Shown one piece after another: positions 51,601-61,078 of a stretch of DNA of 64,000 nucleotides. Within the stretch, counting starts at the first letter, position 1; each line of letters begins with the position of its first letter. The position numbers and the translations under genes were made by a program. Source of the DNA: Macrostomum hystrix (lineage: Eukaryota > Platyhelminthes > Macrostomidae). Location: the NCBI GenBank assembly GCA_950097015.1, contig CATNEN010000003.1, positions 1,488,001-1,552,000 of the forward strand, given 5' to 3'. The notes beneath the pieces were generated by a model. The model had not been told where the DNA came from. It did no database searches and saw nothing but the letters and a program-made list of their open reading frames with translations.

Positions 51601-54600
51601 GAAAATATCAGTCTAGCAGATTCCATAGTCTTGGTAACTGACTGGCGCAAGTCTTTGTGTACATCGGAGTCAAGGTAGGGCAACGTCTTCAAGCTCTCAG
51701 CTACGAATAGTTCAGCACATCTGGCATTGGATTTAAATGTGGCCAAAATGACTGACAGCTTGTAACAGTAATTATAATCTTTGCCGACAAAAGCGGTTTC
51801 AAATTCCTTGTAGAGAAAGTCGTCAACCTTTTTGTATTGCTCTGGAAAAAAGCAAAGTTATCAAGTTCTCGCTGGCTTTTGTGAGTCCTATGAAGTAAAA
51901 GACAGCTCACTTACCAATTATTCGCTGCTTAGTTTTTAGAAATTCTTCACTATCAGGAAATTCCGAACAGATCTGGTACAGCTTCTGTATTGTAGCAGCT
52001 GTTTCAGCTAACTGCAATTTCAAATGGGAAATAAGAACTTTTTATTAGGAAATTAGATAATAAGCTACAATGGTTGTTTAAAAAAAAGCTACGAGAGGCT
52101 GGGGGAGAAGCTAAGATAGAGAGACAAGGGGAGAAGGTAGGGGAGAGACTAGGGGAGAAGGTAGGTGAGAGACTAGGGGAGAAGCTAGGGGAGAGACTAG
52201 GGGAGAAGCTAGGTGAGAGACTAGGGGAGAAGCTAGGGGAGAGACTAGGGGAGAAGCTAGGTGAGAGACTAGGGGAGAAGGTAGGTGAGAGACTAGGGGA
52301 GAAGGTAGGGGAGAGACTAGGGGAGAAGGTAGGGGAGAGACTAGGGGAGAAGCTAGGGGAGAGACTAGGGGAGAAACTAGGGGAGAAGCTAGGTGAGAGA
52401 CTAGGGGAGAAGCTAATTAAGAGACTAGGTGAGAAGCTAGGTGAGAAGCTAGGTGAGAGGCTATGGGCGAAGCTAGGGGAGAGACTAGGGGAGAAGGTAG
52501 GTGAGAGACTAGGTGAGAAGCTAGGTGAGAAGCTAGGTGAGAAGCTAGGTGAGAGGCTATGGGCGAAGCTAGGGGAGAGACTAGGGGAGAAGGTAGGTGA
52601 GAGACTAGGGGAGAAGCTAGGTGAGAGACTAGGGGAGAAGCTAGGTGAGAGACTAGGTGAGAAGCTAGGTGAGAGACTAGGGGAGAAACTAGGGGAGAAG
52701 CTAGGTGAGAGACTAGGGGAGAAGCTAATTAAGAGACTAGGTGAGAAGCTAGGTGAGAGACTAGGTGAGAAGCTAGGTGAGAGACTAGGTGAGAAGCTAG
52801 GTGAGAGACTAGGTGAGAAGCTAGGTGAGAGACTAGGGGAGAAGCTAATTAAGAGACTAGGTGAGAAGCTAGGTGAGAGACTAGGTGAGAAGCTAGGTGA
52901 GAGACTAGGTGAGAAGCTAGGTGAGAGACTAGGGGAGAAGCTAGGTGAGAGACTAGGCTGAATTCTAAGCTGAGAGGCTAGGGGAGAAGCTAGGTGAGAG
53001 ACTAGGTGAGAAGCTAGGTGAGAGACTAGGGGAGAAGCTAGGTGAGAGACTAGGCTGTATTCTAAGCTGAGAGGCTAGGAGAAAAGCAAACCTTAGGCGA
53101 TCTGGACGTCAGCTCAAACGACGCGCGGGACTCCAGGCAGAACTCGTGTAGATGCCGCACTAGCAGTTCCATCTCGGCTAGGCGTTCTCGGGGTCCGTTA
53201 GCTGATTCCAGCTGATCACCCAGGTGGCCAACTTTGTGCGACACGGCTGTGATGCGACGGTCCAGGTGGTCGAAGTGGTCTCGGACCTGCGGGTGGAAAA
53301 GAAATTGGAACCTAAGAAGAAGTCTATGAGTGGAAAAATGTTTGTTGACATCCCACCTGTTCAAAGGTGGCATAGATGCTGGATACTTCTTCGCGGCATC
53401 GAGATTCCTCAGCTTTGGCCCGCTCAACCAGCCGAGTCTGATCCTGGTGAAGTGCGGAGCGCAACTCGTCTAGCTGGGAGATCACCCGCTCAAAGCAGAC
53501 GGTCAGACGGTCGGGATCAAAGGCGGTTGCTGTCTGGCGCGCGGGATTCTCTCGCAACTCTTTTAGAGCTTGGGTGTCAACAAAGTGCAGGCAGTCAAAG
53601 TCCTGTTGGAATGTTTATGAAATTAGAATCTATATAATCGTTTTCAAACAATAGTCTGTTATAGCCAAGTGGTTAGAGCGTCAGGCGACTTAAAGGTCGG
53701 GAGTTCGATTCCAGTCTGCACTAGAAAAATTCGTGTCTTTTAGCAAGCCACTTAAGTCTGTAATTGCTTTAGTTCCCCAAGTCTGAAATTACAGGCGATG
53801 GCACAGCCACAGGCCACAGCTATTGTGCATGGCTTCCAATGGCTTTGTACAGCTGCTCAGTCAATGGACTAGGGAACCCACCACACTTTATATGTTTATA
53901 TGTGTGTAAACTGAAGCAATGGTGTATCAAGTGTCTTACTCAATGACGAAGTTGCTTACTTTTCTGCTGAGATTTTAACTCCTTATCTCTTTAGTACAAA
54001 TGCAATTAACTACAAAAATAATTGACAGCTCTTAAAGTAGCTCTTAAAAAGCAAAACTACATCTTTCAACTTAATTTAATTTTCAAGACAGAATGAAAAT
54101 AAATCATTGAATCAAGGAATAATCTGATACTTAAATATACTGATAAGTAATTTCTTAGCAAATCAGATTCGGATCAGAAGATAATTCATTCCTGGCTGCA
54201 AATGACACAAAAAATTAATGAAGGTTAACACTTTTGAGATAGGCCTCGTTTTTATTCCTAGAAATATTTTCCCGCAAAACTTAGTATTTTGTAAAATTTG
54301 TTTAAATGCACCAATTTGTTTCAATCGCACCGAAAATAAAGTGTTTTATCGAAGTCGCGGAGGTCAGGAGGAGAAGTTTTTACTATAAATACACATGAGC
54401 AAAGAGAGAAGAATTAACCCACTCTCGTTTGAGAAGGAGTTTAAAGTAAAGAAAGCTTCAATCTTGAAGTGTTCATGTTGAAGTTATTTGAGAAAGAGAC
54501 ATTGCGAAAGAGAAGTAAATAGAGTGAAGAAAAGCTGTAAATCTAGATCCACTGGTAAAGCCCAAGGACGGACTGAAGATTGAATTGAAGATTAACTGAA

Positions 54601-54789
54601 GAGTAATTGAAGAGTGATAAAAACTGATAAAAATGGTTAAAGACTGATAAAGACAGATAAAGCAAATAATTAAAGACACTCAGTAAGATATTAAAAAGAA
54701 ATTAGAAAGAGGCCTACAACACTTTTTTAGAAAAAAATTATACATACCTCAATAGTGAGTTCATCCTGTAGCTTAGTTAAACCATCCAT
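39679..54789 (-). CDS. EXOC5: Exocyst complex component 5 (Sec10), 9 coding exons, 727 aa
   Basis: Subunit of the exocyst, which tethers secretory vesicles to the plasma membrane. Coding exons: 54748-54789, 53357-53602, 53092-53286, 51915-52011, 51567-51841, 42468-42761, 41355-41783, 40341-40642, 39679-39982. The joined frame is open with matching phases (six introns phase 0, one phase 1, one phase 2). The N-terminal coiled-coil region has [17 protein letters not shown] and [11 protein letters not shown], as in the human protein. The middle has [11 protein letters not shown] joined exactly to [11 protein letters not shown] across the 8.8-kb intron. The C-terminal helical bundle carries [31 protein letters not shown] and [13 protein letters not shown] and ends with [14 protein letters not shown]. 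Human EXOC5 is 708 aa, so the protein appears complete. The first exon codes only 14 residues and is chosen because it gives an ATG in frame with both splice sites good. Confidence 0.95.
39983..40340 (-). other. EXOC5 intron 8 with a few short repeats
   Basis: A 358-bp phase-2 intron. Its exon-8 side (about 40,190-40,315) has three to four loose copies of a TATCTATCCTAGCAACCA-type unit, a beginning or decayed array. Confidence 0.55.
40725..41230. repeat. 23-bp minisatellite in EXOC5 intron 7
   Basis: About 21 units of GATAAATGGACGGGGATTTC plus CTA, moderately diverged, inside the 712-bp intron 40,643-41,354. Confidence 0.92.
42105..42255. repeat. 25-bp minisatellite in EXOC5 intron 6
   Basis: About six units of CTGACTGGAAAATGGGGAAG plus TAGAT, alternating CTGACTGG and CTGATGGG. 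It is flanked by related degenerate GGGAAAATGG-type sequence. The intron is 684 bp (41,784-42,467). Confidence 0.88.
42798..51537. repeat. 36-bp minisatellite of 8.7 kb in EXOC5 intron 5
   Basis: About 240 copies of CAGATCCTAATGAACTAGAA followed by ATCTTCAGATAGCAAC make up nearly all of the 8,805-bp intron (42,762-51,566). Homogeneous 36-bp units dominate from 47,330 to 51,530. Shorter variants (TAATGAATATTCAGGTAGC) occur at the left end and twice inside. The sequence GATATCTCCAGGTAG and its flank recur at 42,801 and 44,428, and a block marked by AACTATAATTCTTCAGG recurs at 46,761 and 48,993, exactly 2,232 bp (62 units) apart. Minus-strand frames of 190 to 357 codons ([12 protein letters not shown] repeated) are artefacts of the period. 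Confidence 0.97.
52095..53080. repeat. 24-bp purine-rich minisatellite in EXOC5 intron 3
   Basis: About 40 units of GAGAAGCTAGGTGAGAGACT plus AGGG, with GGTAGG and GCTAATTAAG variants recurring in longer blocks (GAGAAGCTAATTAAGAGACT at about 52,410, 52,730 and 52,850). It fills the 1,080-bp intron 52,012-53,091. The plus-strand 295-codon frame (GERLGEKL repeated) is antisense to the gene and an artefact. Confidence 0.95.
53655..53895 (+). mobile_element. tRNA-derived SINE in EXOC5 intron 1
   Basis: A tRNA-like head at about 53,655-53,724 has a good RNA polymerase III A box (TAGCCAAGTGG) and B box (AGTTCGATTCC) at tRNA spacing, and a CTTAAAG anticodon-like loop. It is followed by a tail with TTTAGCAAGCCACTTAA, a phrase typical of invertebrate tRNA SINEs. 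The arms do not pair well enough for a functional tRNA. It lies in the 1,145-bp first EXOC5 intron, antisense to the gene. Confidence 0.7.
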
Positions 54790-54813
54790 GATAATAGTTA
54801 TTTCTTTTAAATT

Positions 54814-54824
54814 GCTGCAAAATA
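54814..54824 (-). promoter_or_regulatory. 3' splice site 25 nt before the EXOC5 start codon
   Basis: On the minus strand ATATTTTGCAG ends at 54,815, leaving a leader of 25 nt before the ATG at 54,789. So short a leader suits spliced-leader addition or an upstream 5' non-coding exon. Confidence 0.5.
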
Positions 54825-55750
54825 TTAAGGATAAGAAGTTTGTTATGATTAGTAGAATAGCCAATTCTTTATATACTTGAATTTAGATGAAGTAAATTAT
54901 GAATATCATAGGCCTATTATCTTACTAGAAATGAAAATCTTACTAAGACTTTCTCCATTTTTATTAAAAATCTGGACAGGGTTGTAGGTAGGCCTAGCCA
55001 TCTTCTAGAACAACTTGTGTCATTTAGCAAGGCACTGAACTCTTCACTGCTTCAGTTTACCAAGCTGTTAAATAGGTACCAGCAATAGATAAGGTGTTTA
55101 ATTAATAGTGGGTAGCATTGCCCCAGTGTATAGAGTACTATAGACTAAACAGCTGTATATAGCCATCAGAAATTCTATGCAATAGCTGCAGCTAATGCTG
55201 TGAGCTACACATCTGGCCCAATTAGGGCAGGTATAATAAGTTGTTACTAATTATTACTATGAAAGATTACTCATGGAGATTATTAAACTTTAAGTAGGCC
55301 TACAACAAGTAATTTTTTCTGATATGTTTCTCCTTCATAAAGAGATAGATAATGTAATGATAAACAAAGGAAAAATATAAATTAAAATACATCTAAAAGT
55401 TCAAGACAAACTTTGATCTCTGTTAGAAAGAAATATATATTAGCACAAATCATCTGTGTAAATGCCATATTCACTGCAATATGAAAAGTAATGGCGTAGG
55501 CCCTACATTTACAAAGCCTCTTGACAATTTATATACACAATTATAGGTAGACTTGAATACTTTTAATAGGCTATAAATAATGCTAAAATTTGCTACCAAT
55601 TTTTTGTCACAGAAGTGCCTGGTAGGTAGTGGTGGTTACTGATACTGAAATAGCAGTTAGGCTAGGCCTGCCTGCTGAAACTGAAATGGACTGTTACACT
55701 GTTTAAATAATTTAGATTTGATCAACACTAATACATCACATGTAAGAATA
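54825..55750. other. AT-rich region upstream of EXOC5
   Basis: AT-rich DNA upstream of EXOC5, containing the SINE-like piece listed separately. The short motif TAGGCCTA-type AGGCCT recurs several times here. No gene seen. Confidence 0.4.
55005..55235 (+). mobile_element. SINE-related fragment without tRNA head
   Basis: TGTCATTTAGCAAGGCACTG, followed by GCTTCAGTTTACCAAG, matches the tail of the SINE in EXOC5 intron 1 (TGTCTTTTAGCAAGCCACTT, then GCTTTAGTTCCCCAAG). No A or B box is visible on its left, so it appears to be 5'-truncated. Confidence 0.5.
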
Positions 55751-55758
55751 TGTTGACT

Positions 55759-55929
55759 CAGTGACATAGCTAGGAATTTTCGATAGGGGGGTAAATAAAA
55801 AAAGTTAAATGAACAATTCAAAAAATTGACTGTATTTTAATGGTAATACTCTTCCCTTTTAACTCTCCCACAATTTTTCTGCCGTTTGGGGGAGGATATA
55901 TCCCCGTATCCCCCTTAGCTACGCCACCA
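55759..55929. mobile_element. Short hAT-type MITE candidate
   Basis: A left end CAGTGACATAGCTAGG faces a right end that reads, inverted, TGGTGGCGTAGCTAAGG; both then go into G-rich runs. About 170 bp long with no coding capacity. GTTGACTC at 55,752 and GTTGACTT at 55,935 resemble an 8-bp target duplication, but the right copy is 5 bp away from the inverted repeat, so the exact boundaries are uncertain. Confidence 0.5.
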
Positions 55930-55944
55930 AGCTGCGTTGACTTA

Positions 55945-56294
55945 AAAATGTAGTTTTCTAGATTTCCTCGCGTAATTAATTTCGCGCGTTTTTTCGTTAT
56001 AGAAAGCGTAATACACGGTGATCCAGTAGATGATGGCCCCAAAGCTGTTATCCGCGTAGAGGCGACGCCAGAGGTATTCCTTAATATGGCTCTCGAATAA
56101 CGAGTCGCGTGTGTCTGCATGTTGCGCAGCGCCCAGGTGCCCTCAATGGTGTTGGTGTACACCGTGTTGTCGTCATTCGGGTAGATGTAACGGTGGTTGA
56201 TGACGGCGTGGTTCTTCAGACCAGCGTTGGACAGCGAGCCGTCCATAAAAAAATATGGCCAAAATGAAGTCACATATTTCACAAAATCATTCAT
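55945..56294 (-). pseudogene. Broken ISXO2-like (IS1595/Merlin-type) DDE transposase, C-terminal piece
   Basis: The minus-strand frame from about 56,265 reads VINHRYIYPNDDNTVYTNTIEGTWALRNMQ. Its IEG-W motif carries the third catalytic acidic residue of the ISXO2-like fold. At about 56,093 the homology moves to another frame (HIKEYLWRRLYADNSFG, then AIIYWITVYYAF), so a frameshift has broken it. The N-terminal two thirds were not recognised. The fold assignment is from motif memory. A functional domesticated gene is unlikely because of the frameshift. Confidence 0.6.
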
Positions 56295-56883
56295 TTGTTT
56301 AGCTCAGCTTTTTTAGCTTTTTATTTAGCTTAGGACAGATTAATCTCATACTTATAGGCGGCAGGCCAAGTTCTGATCATAGTTCTTGACAAAAGAATAC
56401 TGGATTTTGTATTGCCAGTATAGGTCGATTATAATTAAAGAAGAAAAAAATTTAATTATAAGAGAACAACGGAGAGAATCTTGGTATTGTATCATGATAT
56501 TTTTACTTTCATTAGTCCTATGATTTCAACTTTTGTACAGTGACATGGCATGAATTAAGCTTTATTGGAATTACATTTTTGTAAAAACTAATTTTAACAA
56601 CAAGGCAAATATGGTGTTAAATTTCATACCAAATAGCTCCCATTTGATTGTTCATAAAAGCGCCCTTTTATTCGCAAGAAATACATGTCGTTACGGCAGA
56701 CGATGTCAGCCTCCGATTCGAATTGTGATGAATGTACCTATACTTGCCTAATAAAAGGGCTACAGGTGCCCGTCCGCGATCGATCTTCATGCGGTCCTTG
56801 AGTTTGCCTTGCACAAAAGAACTGAAAAAGCCTTTGCTAGAATATACATTTTTATCTGGTCCTGTGTCTCGTGAAACAGCTCG
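56295..56883. other. Degenerate sequence between transposon remains
   Basis: AT-rich at first, then richer in GC from 56,640. Minus-strand frames at 56,640-56,890 read fragments such as CRNDMYFLRIKGRFYEQ and VIELFHETQDQ in different frames. These look like decayed coding sequence, perhaps more of the ISXO2-like element, but I cannot assign them. The hAT element at 56,892 has inserted into the end of this stretch. Confidence 0.35.
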
Positions 56884-56891
56884 ATCACGTC

Positions 56892-58676
56892 CAGTGGCGG
56901 ATCCAGGATTTCTTAAGTGGGGTGGCGGATATGCGAGTACAGAAACTAGAAACTAAGTAATCCCAATCCATCTATCTTTCATCTATGCTCAATACAAGAT
57001 CTTGAGAGGATATATCAATTTTTGCATACATTTTAATGCCTAGAGTGGTGCAAATGACTCTGACACATGAGGGTAGTAGTAGAAGTTGGCTCGGGTCTCG
57101 GGAAGAACTAACCCGTTTTGGCCAATATTGACAATTATATTTAGTGAGTTATCAAGGCTTCATTTAAAAGAAAGTCAATGACAATGTGAGAAGACCAACA
57201 CTATAATATTTTAATTTGAAATTTGAATAGAATGTACGTGTTGCAGTGAGACGCGAATAAGCAATCGTTAGTAGCAAATAGAGCGTAGAAGAATGGAAAT
57301 TGGAATTAACGAATTGGAATCACTTAATTGAAGCAGGCACGGCGATTGACATCCTTTGACAAAAACTTCTCCACAGTTGCAGATATTGTACTTGCAGTAT
57401 TACAAATCATGTCCTTGTGGATGAAGGCCAATGCCAGTCCATTCAGCCGCTCTTCTCCCATGGTGCTGCGCAAGTAATTCTTTAGGAACTTCAGCGAAGA
57501 GAAGGATCTTTCTCCAGTGGCAGTGGAGACAGGCAGCGTTGCGTAAATGTTCAAGAGAGTGCTGATGTTGGGAAACAGGCTATGGTCGCACTCCAAGATT
57601 GTCTTAGTCAAAGTTGTGGGCCATTTCTGTGGATCCTCCCTTTGCCAGAGTCGCATCCACTGGTTAAATTCTGCTTCAACCTCCTCTTGCTCCTGGCTTG
57701 GCAGAACTGAAGCAAAGTGCTGCATTGATGGCTTGAGCTGAATGAATGGATTTGCATGCTTCTTGGCTGTTGCTGGGATAAGGGCACTGAGTCCAGAAGC
57801 AACGTCAGAAAGGCGTGCAAATCGGTCTTGCAGGTTGACCAGTAGTCCATCCAAGAAGGGAACAAAGATTGTCAAACGCCAGTAGTCCTTGGGATCAGTA
57901 GTAGGAAGATTGGCACGATTCGTTTGACGCGCAACTCGCCTAGGAGGAGTCAAGTCGATTTCAATTGCCTCTGCAGTCTCTAGAATCTTCTCCCAGAGCT
58001 CACTGAACTTCTCTGCAGACTCTTCCCGCCACTTCTGCAGTTGCTCTTGCACATCCGCAATTAGAAACCTGGCGCTTAGCAAATCTATTGCACACTTCTG
58101 GAGAGCTTCTGCCAACCCCTTGGTGAGAGTCAAAGTTACATCCAGAACCACGATTGATACCAGAAACTCTGCGTCCATCGAATTAAGCAGAGCTTTTGCA
58201 TTTCTGGATGCTTCTGGGTTGGAATGCTCGCGAACTTATATCCCCCACGATCGATAATTGTGCCCGGGCCTTTCTTCTTACCCTCAGCCAACTCAGCTTG
58301 TCGGGGTCTCTTTTTTTTCCACTGTCATTTGGTCAAAAACAAGCCCAAGCAAGAAATGCGGGATGCGCAGTCTAGTTATATTTCTTTTCTTGGTCTGTGC
58401 TCTCACCCTACTCTTACTATCATAACTTAAATTAGCTTCTCTCTTGCCAATGGTTTGGCTAGAAATAAATAAAACCGAACCGACAATGTTCCATGGGATG
58501 CAATTCCATTCCAAGGAAAAGCAGACAGACCATAGAAGCAATGGAAATATAATGAAGAACTTGGACTTTGTGGGTTGAGGAGCCCAAAATTAAAATGTCT
58601 CCCTTCCATGCAAGTCCAGCCACGGCGAAAGTGGGGGGGCGGCCGCCCCCCCGCCCCCCCCCTGGATCCGCCACTG
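56892..58676 (-). mobile_element. hAT DNA transposon, 1,785 bp, complete ends
   Basis: Perfect 16-bp terminal inverted repeats, CAGTGGCGGATCCAGG at 56,892 and its complement ending at 58,676, followed inside by G-rich sequence at both ends. The element is flanked by an exact 8-bp target duplication ATCACGTC (56,884-56,891 and 58,677-58,684), the hAT signature. It contains only the C-terminal part of a transposase, so it is probably an internally deleted, non-autonomous copy. The right end has a long G-run/C-run palindrome at about 58,633-58,656. Confidence 0.9.
57324..58178 (-). pseudogene. hAT transposase C-terminal fragment (284 aa)
   Basis: Uninterrupted frame inside the hAT element. The C-terminal dimerisation region is clear: NIYATLPVSTATGERSFSSL with the conserved ERSFS, then LRSTMGEERLNGLALAFIHK. 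The preceding part resembles the helical insertion domain of animal hAT transposases of the THAP12 (P52rIPK)-like group. In-frame coding-like sequence (NPEASRNAKALLNS) continues a few codons upstream of the first methionine to a stop near 58,230. The N-terminal zinc finger and the first catalytic residues are absent, so it cannot act alone as a transposase. Confidence 0.8.
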
Positions 58677-58684
58677 ATCACGTC

Positions 58685-59300
58685 TCTGTACATTCTGTAC
58701 ATTTACCCAAGATGGCCAACGCATGCAGTCAGTCAAGGAGAGGATCTAAATGTAGTAGTGACTAAAGCGAAAACGAGATTCACATACGAATTTCATATTA
58801 AAACTGGCTCGAGCGGATAAATGACAGACTTGATGTACAGCTCTGTCTGTCACTTTCCTATAACTTTGCTCTGCGGCAAGAATAAATTGAAGCAACAAGA
58901 GTTATAATAATTAAGCTGCAGTGCAAAAAACCGACTCAAATACTCTTTTGCATAGCCATGATTTGCAGCAACTCAATTATCATTGTCCTTTGGTGAGTCA
59001 AACGTCTCTGATCCTGTATTTTTCGTGTTCCCCCCAAGTCTTGGGAAGCCTTGTCTGTTACCAAACGATGTATCAGATCCCACAGTCCTCCCATATTTCT
59101 CATAAAGTGCACTCGGCACGCGCCCAACAAGCAGCGTTTAGCTGCTACAGCTGCAGCTCGTCCAGAGATCTGACGGACTGTCTGTCATCTGCAGCGCTGT
59201 CAAGCCGAACTAGCAGCTGCTACAAAGCTGAGACTGTTGACTACAGATATGCTTGCCTGGCAGAAAAGTCTACTCAATGGTGAGTTACAAAACGTCTGCC
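58685..59300. other. Unassigned sequence with possible decayed transposase on the minus strand
   Basis: A minus-strand frame at 58,936-59,170 reads RCLLGACRVHFMRNMGGLW (motif near 59,096-59,119). CRVHFMRN resembles a motif of IS256/Mutator-type transposases, but the rest does not confirm this. The plus-strand 120-codon frame at 58,921 shows no domain. Treated as unresolved. Confidence 0.25.
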
Positions 59301-59304
59301 TAAT

Positions 59305-59715
59305 GTTTACCGTGTCTAACAGGTGACAATACCGTGTCTAACAGATGACAATACCGTGTCTAACAGGTGACAATACCGTGTCTAACAGATGACAATACCG
59401 TGTCTAACAGATGACAATACCGTGTCTAACAGATGACAATACCGTGTCTAACAGATGACAATACCGTGTCTAACAGATGACAATACCGTGTCTAACATAT
59501 GACAATACCGTGTCTAACAGGTGACAGTAGTACAGTATGTAAAAAGTGACATTACTGCAGTGTCTAACAGGAGACATTACAGTGTCTGACATGTGAAAGT
59601 AACATGTCTAAAAGGTTACAGTACAGTAACTAACAGATGACAGTACCGTATCTAACAGGTGACAGTAACGTATCTAACAGGTGACAATACCGTGTCTAAC
59701 AGATGAAAACAGAAA
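59305..59715. repeat. 22-bp minisatellite
   Basis: About 18 units of ACCGTGTCTAACAGATGACA plus AT, regular from 59,309 to 59,525 and looser to 59,710. It is upstream of the PDI gene. Confidence 0.92.
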
Positions 59716-60420
59716 AAGCATACTGTCTGCAGTGTCACCTGCTTTTTTTCAATTCACACAAAAACTAATTTTGTGTTTCCTGTCAAGCAGGGCTAAATTG
59801 TGTACGAGCCCTGCGTAACAGGCTTCAGGGCACCAATCGCACAAAAAAAGAAACACTGAGCACAATAAATACTGCCCGGCTTCAAACAGCGCGCACACGA
59901 ACCAGACTTTGCTGCTTTCGCGTAAAGTTTATATATATGTAAACTGCTGGCATTTAGAAAATCTGCCAGAAGTTCCGGTCGACACTGGAGTGACATTCTC
60001 CCATCAGAATCGCAAGGGCCTTTATCATTATACTCATCATGATGATGACAATGGTTTACAGCCGCAGATATGCCCTTGTAGTAACTGTGTGCGAGTCAAA
60101 CTTTTAGATGAGAAATGAGGATATCCGTACACTTTTGAGCAAAGTGGTGTGGTTCTGGACTCGCATTTTTTATACTTTTTTGAGCGACCCAGAAAAATAC
60201 AAAAATCAAATAATTAAAAACTAGTTTCCAACGCAAGCGAACAGAGCAAGGGTAATAGAGGGCAGGAAGCTAGCCGACGGTGTGGGAAAACACAAAAGTT
60301 GTAGGAGGCGACAGAGAGGTACAGGATGGATGCAGAAAAAGGCGGATGGGAGTTAGTGCGGTGCGCGAGGCTTTGTAAAAGAGCAATAAAGGGTGGAAGA
60401 GAGGATGTTAGAGAGGACTA
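59716..60420. other. Single-copy sequence, unassigned
   Basis: Two small frames deserve mention. One on the minus strand (59,793-59,996) has CARCLKPGSIYCAQC, which could be a zinc-binding cysteine cluster. One on the plus strand (59,909-60,118) ends ICPCSNCVRVKLLDEK. They overlap, neither has a family match I recognise, and neither is called as a gene. Confidence 0.3.
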
Positions 60421-61078
60421 AAGGCGGAAGGGTGTGGGAAGAGGCGAAAGGTTGTGGAAAGCAGCGGAAGGGTGTGAGAAGAGACGGAAGGGTGTGGGAA
60501 GAGGTGGAAGGGTGAGGGAAGAGGCGGAAGGGTGAGGGATGAGGCGGAAATGTGTGGGAAGAGGCTGAAGGGTGTGGGAAGAGGATGAAAGGGTGTGGGA
60601 AGAGGCGGAAGGGTTTGGGAAGAGGTGGAAGGGTGTGGGAAGCGGCGGAAGGGTGTGGGAAGAGGTGGAAGGGTGTGGGAAGAGGCGGAAGGGTTTGTGA
60701 AGAGGTGGAAGGGTGTGGGAAGCGGCGGAAGGGTTTGTGAAGAGGTGGAAGGGTGTGGGAAGAGGCGGAAGGGTTTGGGAAGAGGTGGAAGGGTGTGGGA
60801 AGAGGCGGAAGGGTTTGGGAAGAGGTGGAAGGGTGTGGGAAGAGGCGGAAGGGTTTGGGAAGAGGTGGAAGGGTGTGGGAAGAGGCGGAAGGGTTTGGGA
60901 AGAGGTGGAAGGGTGTGGGAAGCGGCGGAAGGGTGTGGGAAGAGGCGGAAGGGTTTGGGAAGAGGTGGAAGGGTGTGGGAAGCGGCGGAAGGGTGTGGGA
61001 AGAGGTGGAAGGGTGTGGGAATAGGCGGAAGGGTGTTGGGAAGAGGCCAAAGTGTGTTTGAGTAGGTGGAAGGGTGTG
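60421..61078. repeat. 21-bp purine-rich minisatellite
   Basis: About 31 units of GGTGTGGGAAGAGGCGGAAG plus G, alternating GGCGGAAG and GGTGGAAG and GTGTGG/GTTTGG. Open frames in several phases on both strands (for example the minus-strand 210-codon frame) are artefacts. It is flanked on the left by irregular purine-rich sequence. Confidence 0.95.

Noticed and set aside
52074-52961. 295-codon plus-strand frame GERLGEKL
   Set aside because: Antisense to EXOC5 intron 3, fully made of the 24-bp repeat.
53655-53724. Functional tRNA gene
   Set aside because: A and B boxes are good, but the acceptor and T stems do not pair and a SINE tail follows.
56732-56956. 74-codon plus-strand frame
   Set aside because: It runs into the hAT inverted repeat and has no homology. 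The coding-like signal here is on the minus strand.
60418-61065. Several overlapping 100-210 codon frames on both strands
   Set aside because: A 21-bp array without stops gives open frames in many phases at once, the mark of an artefact.
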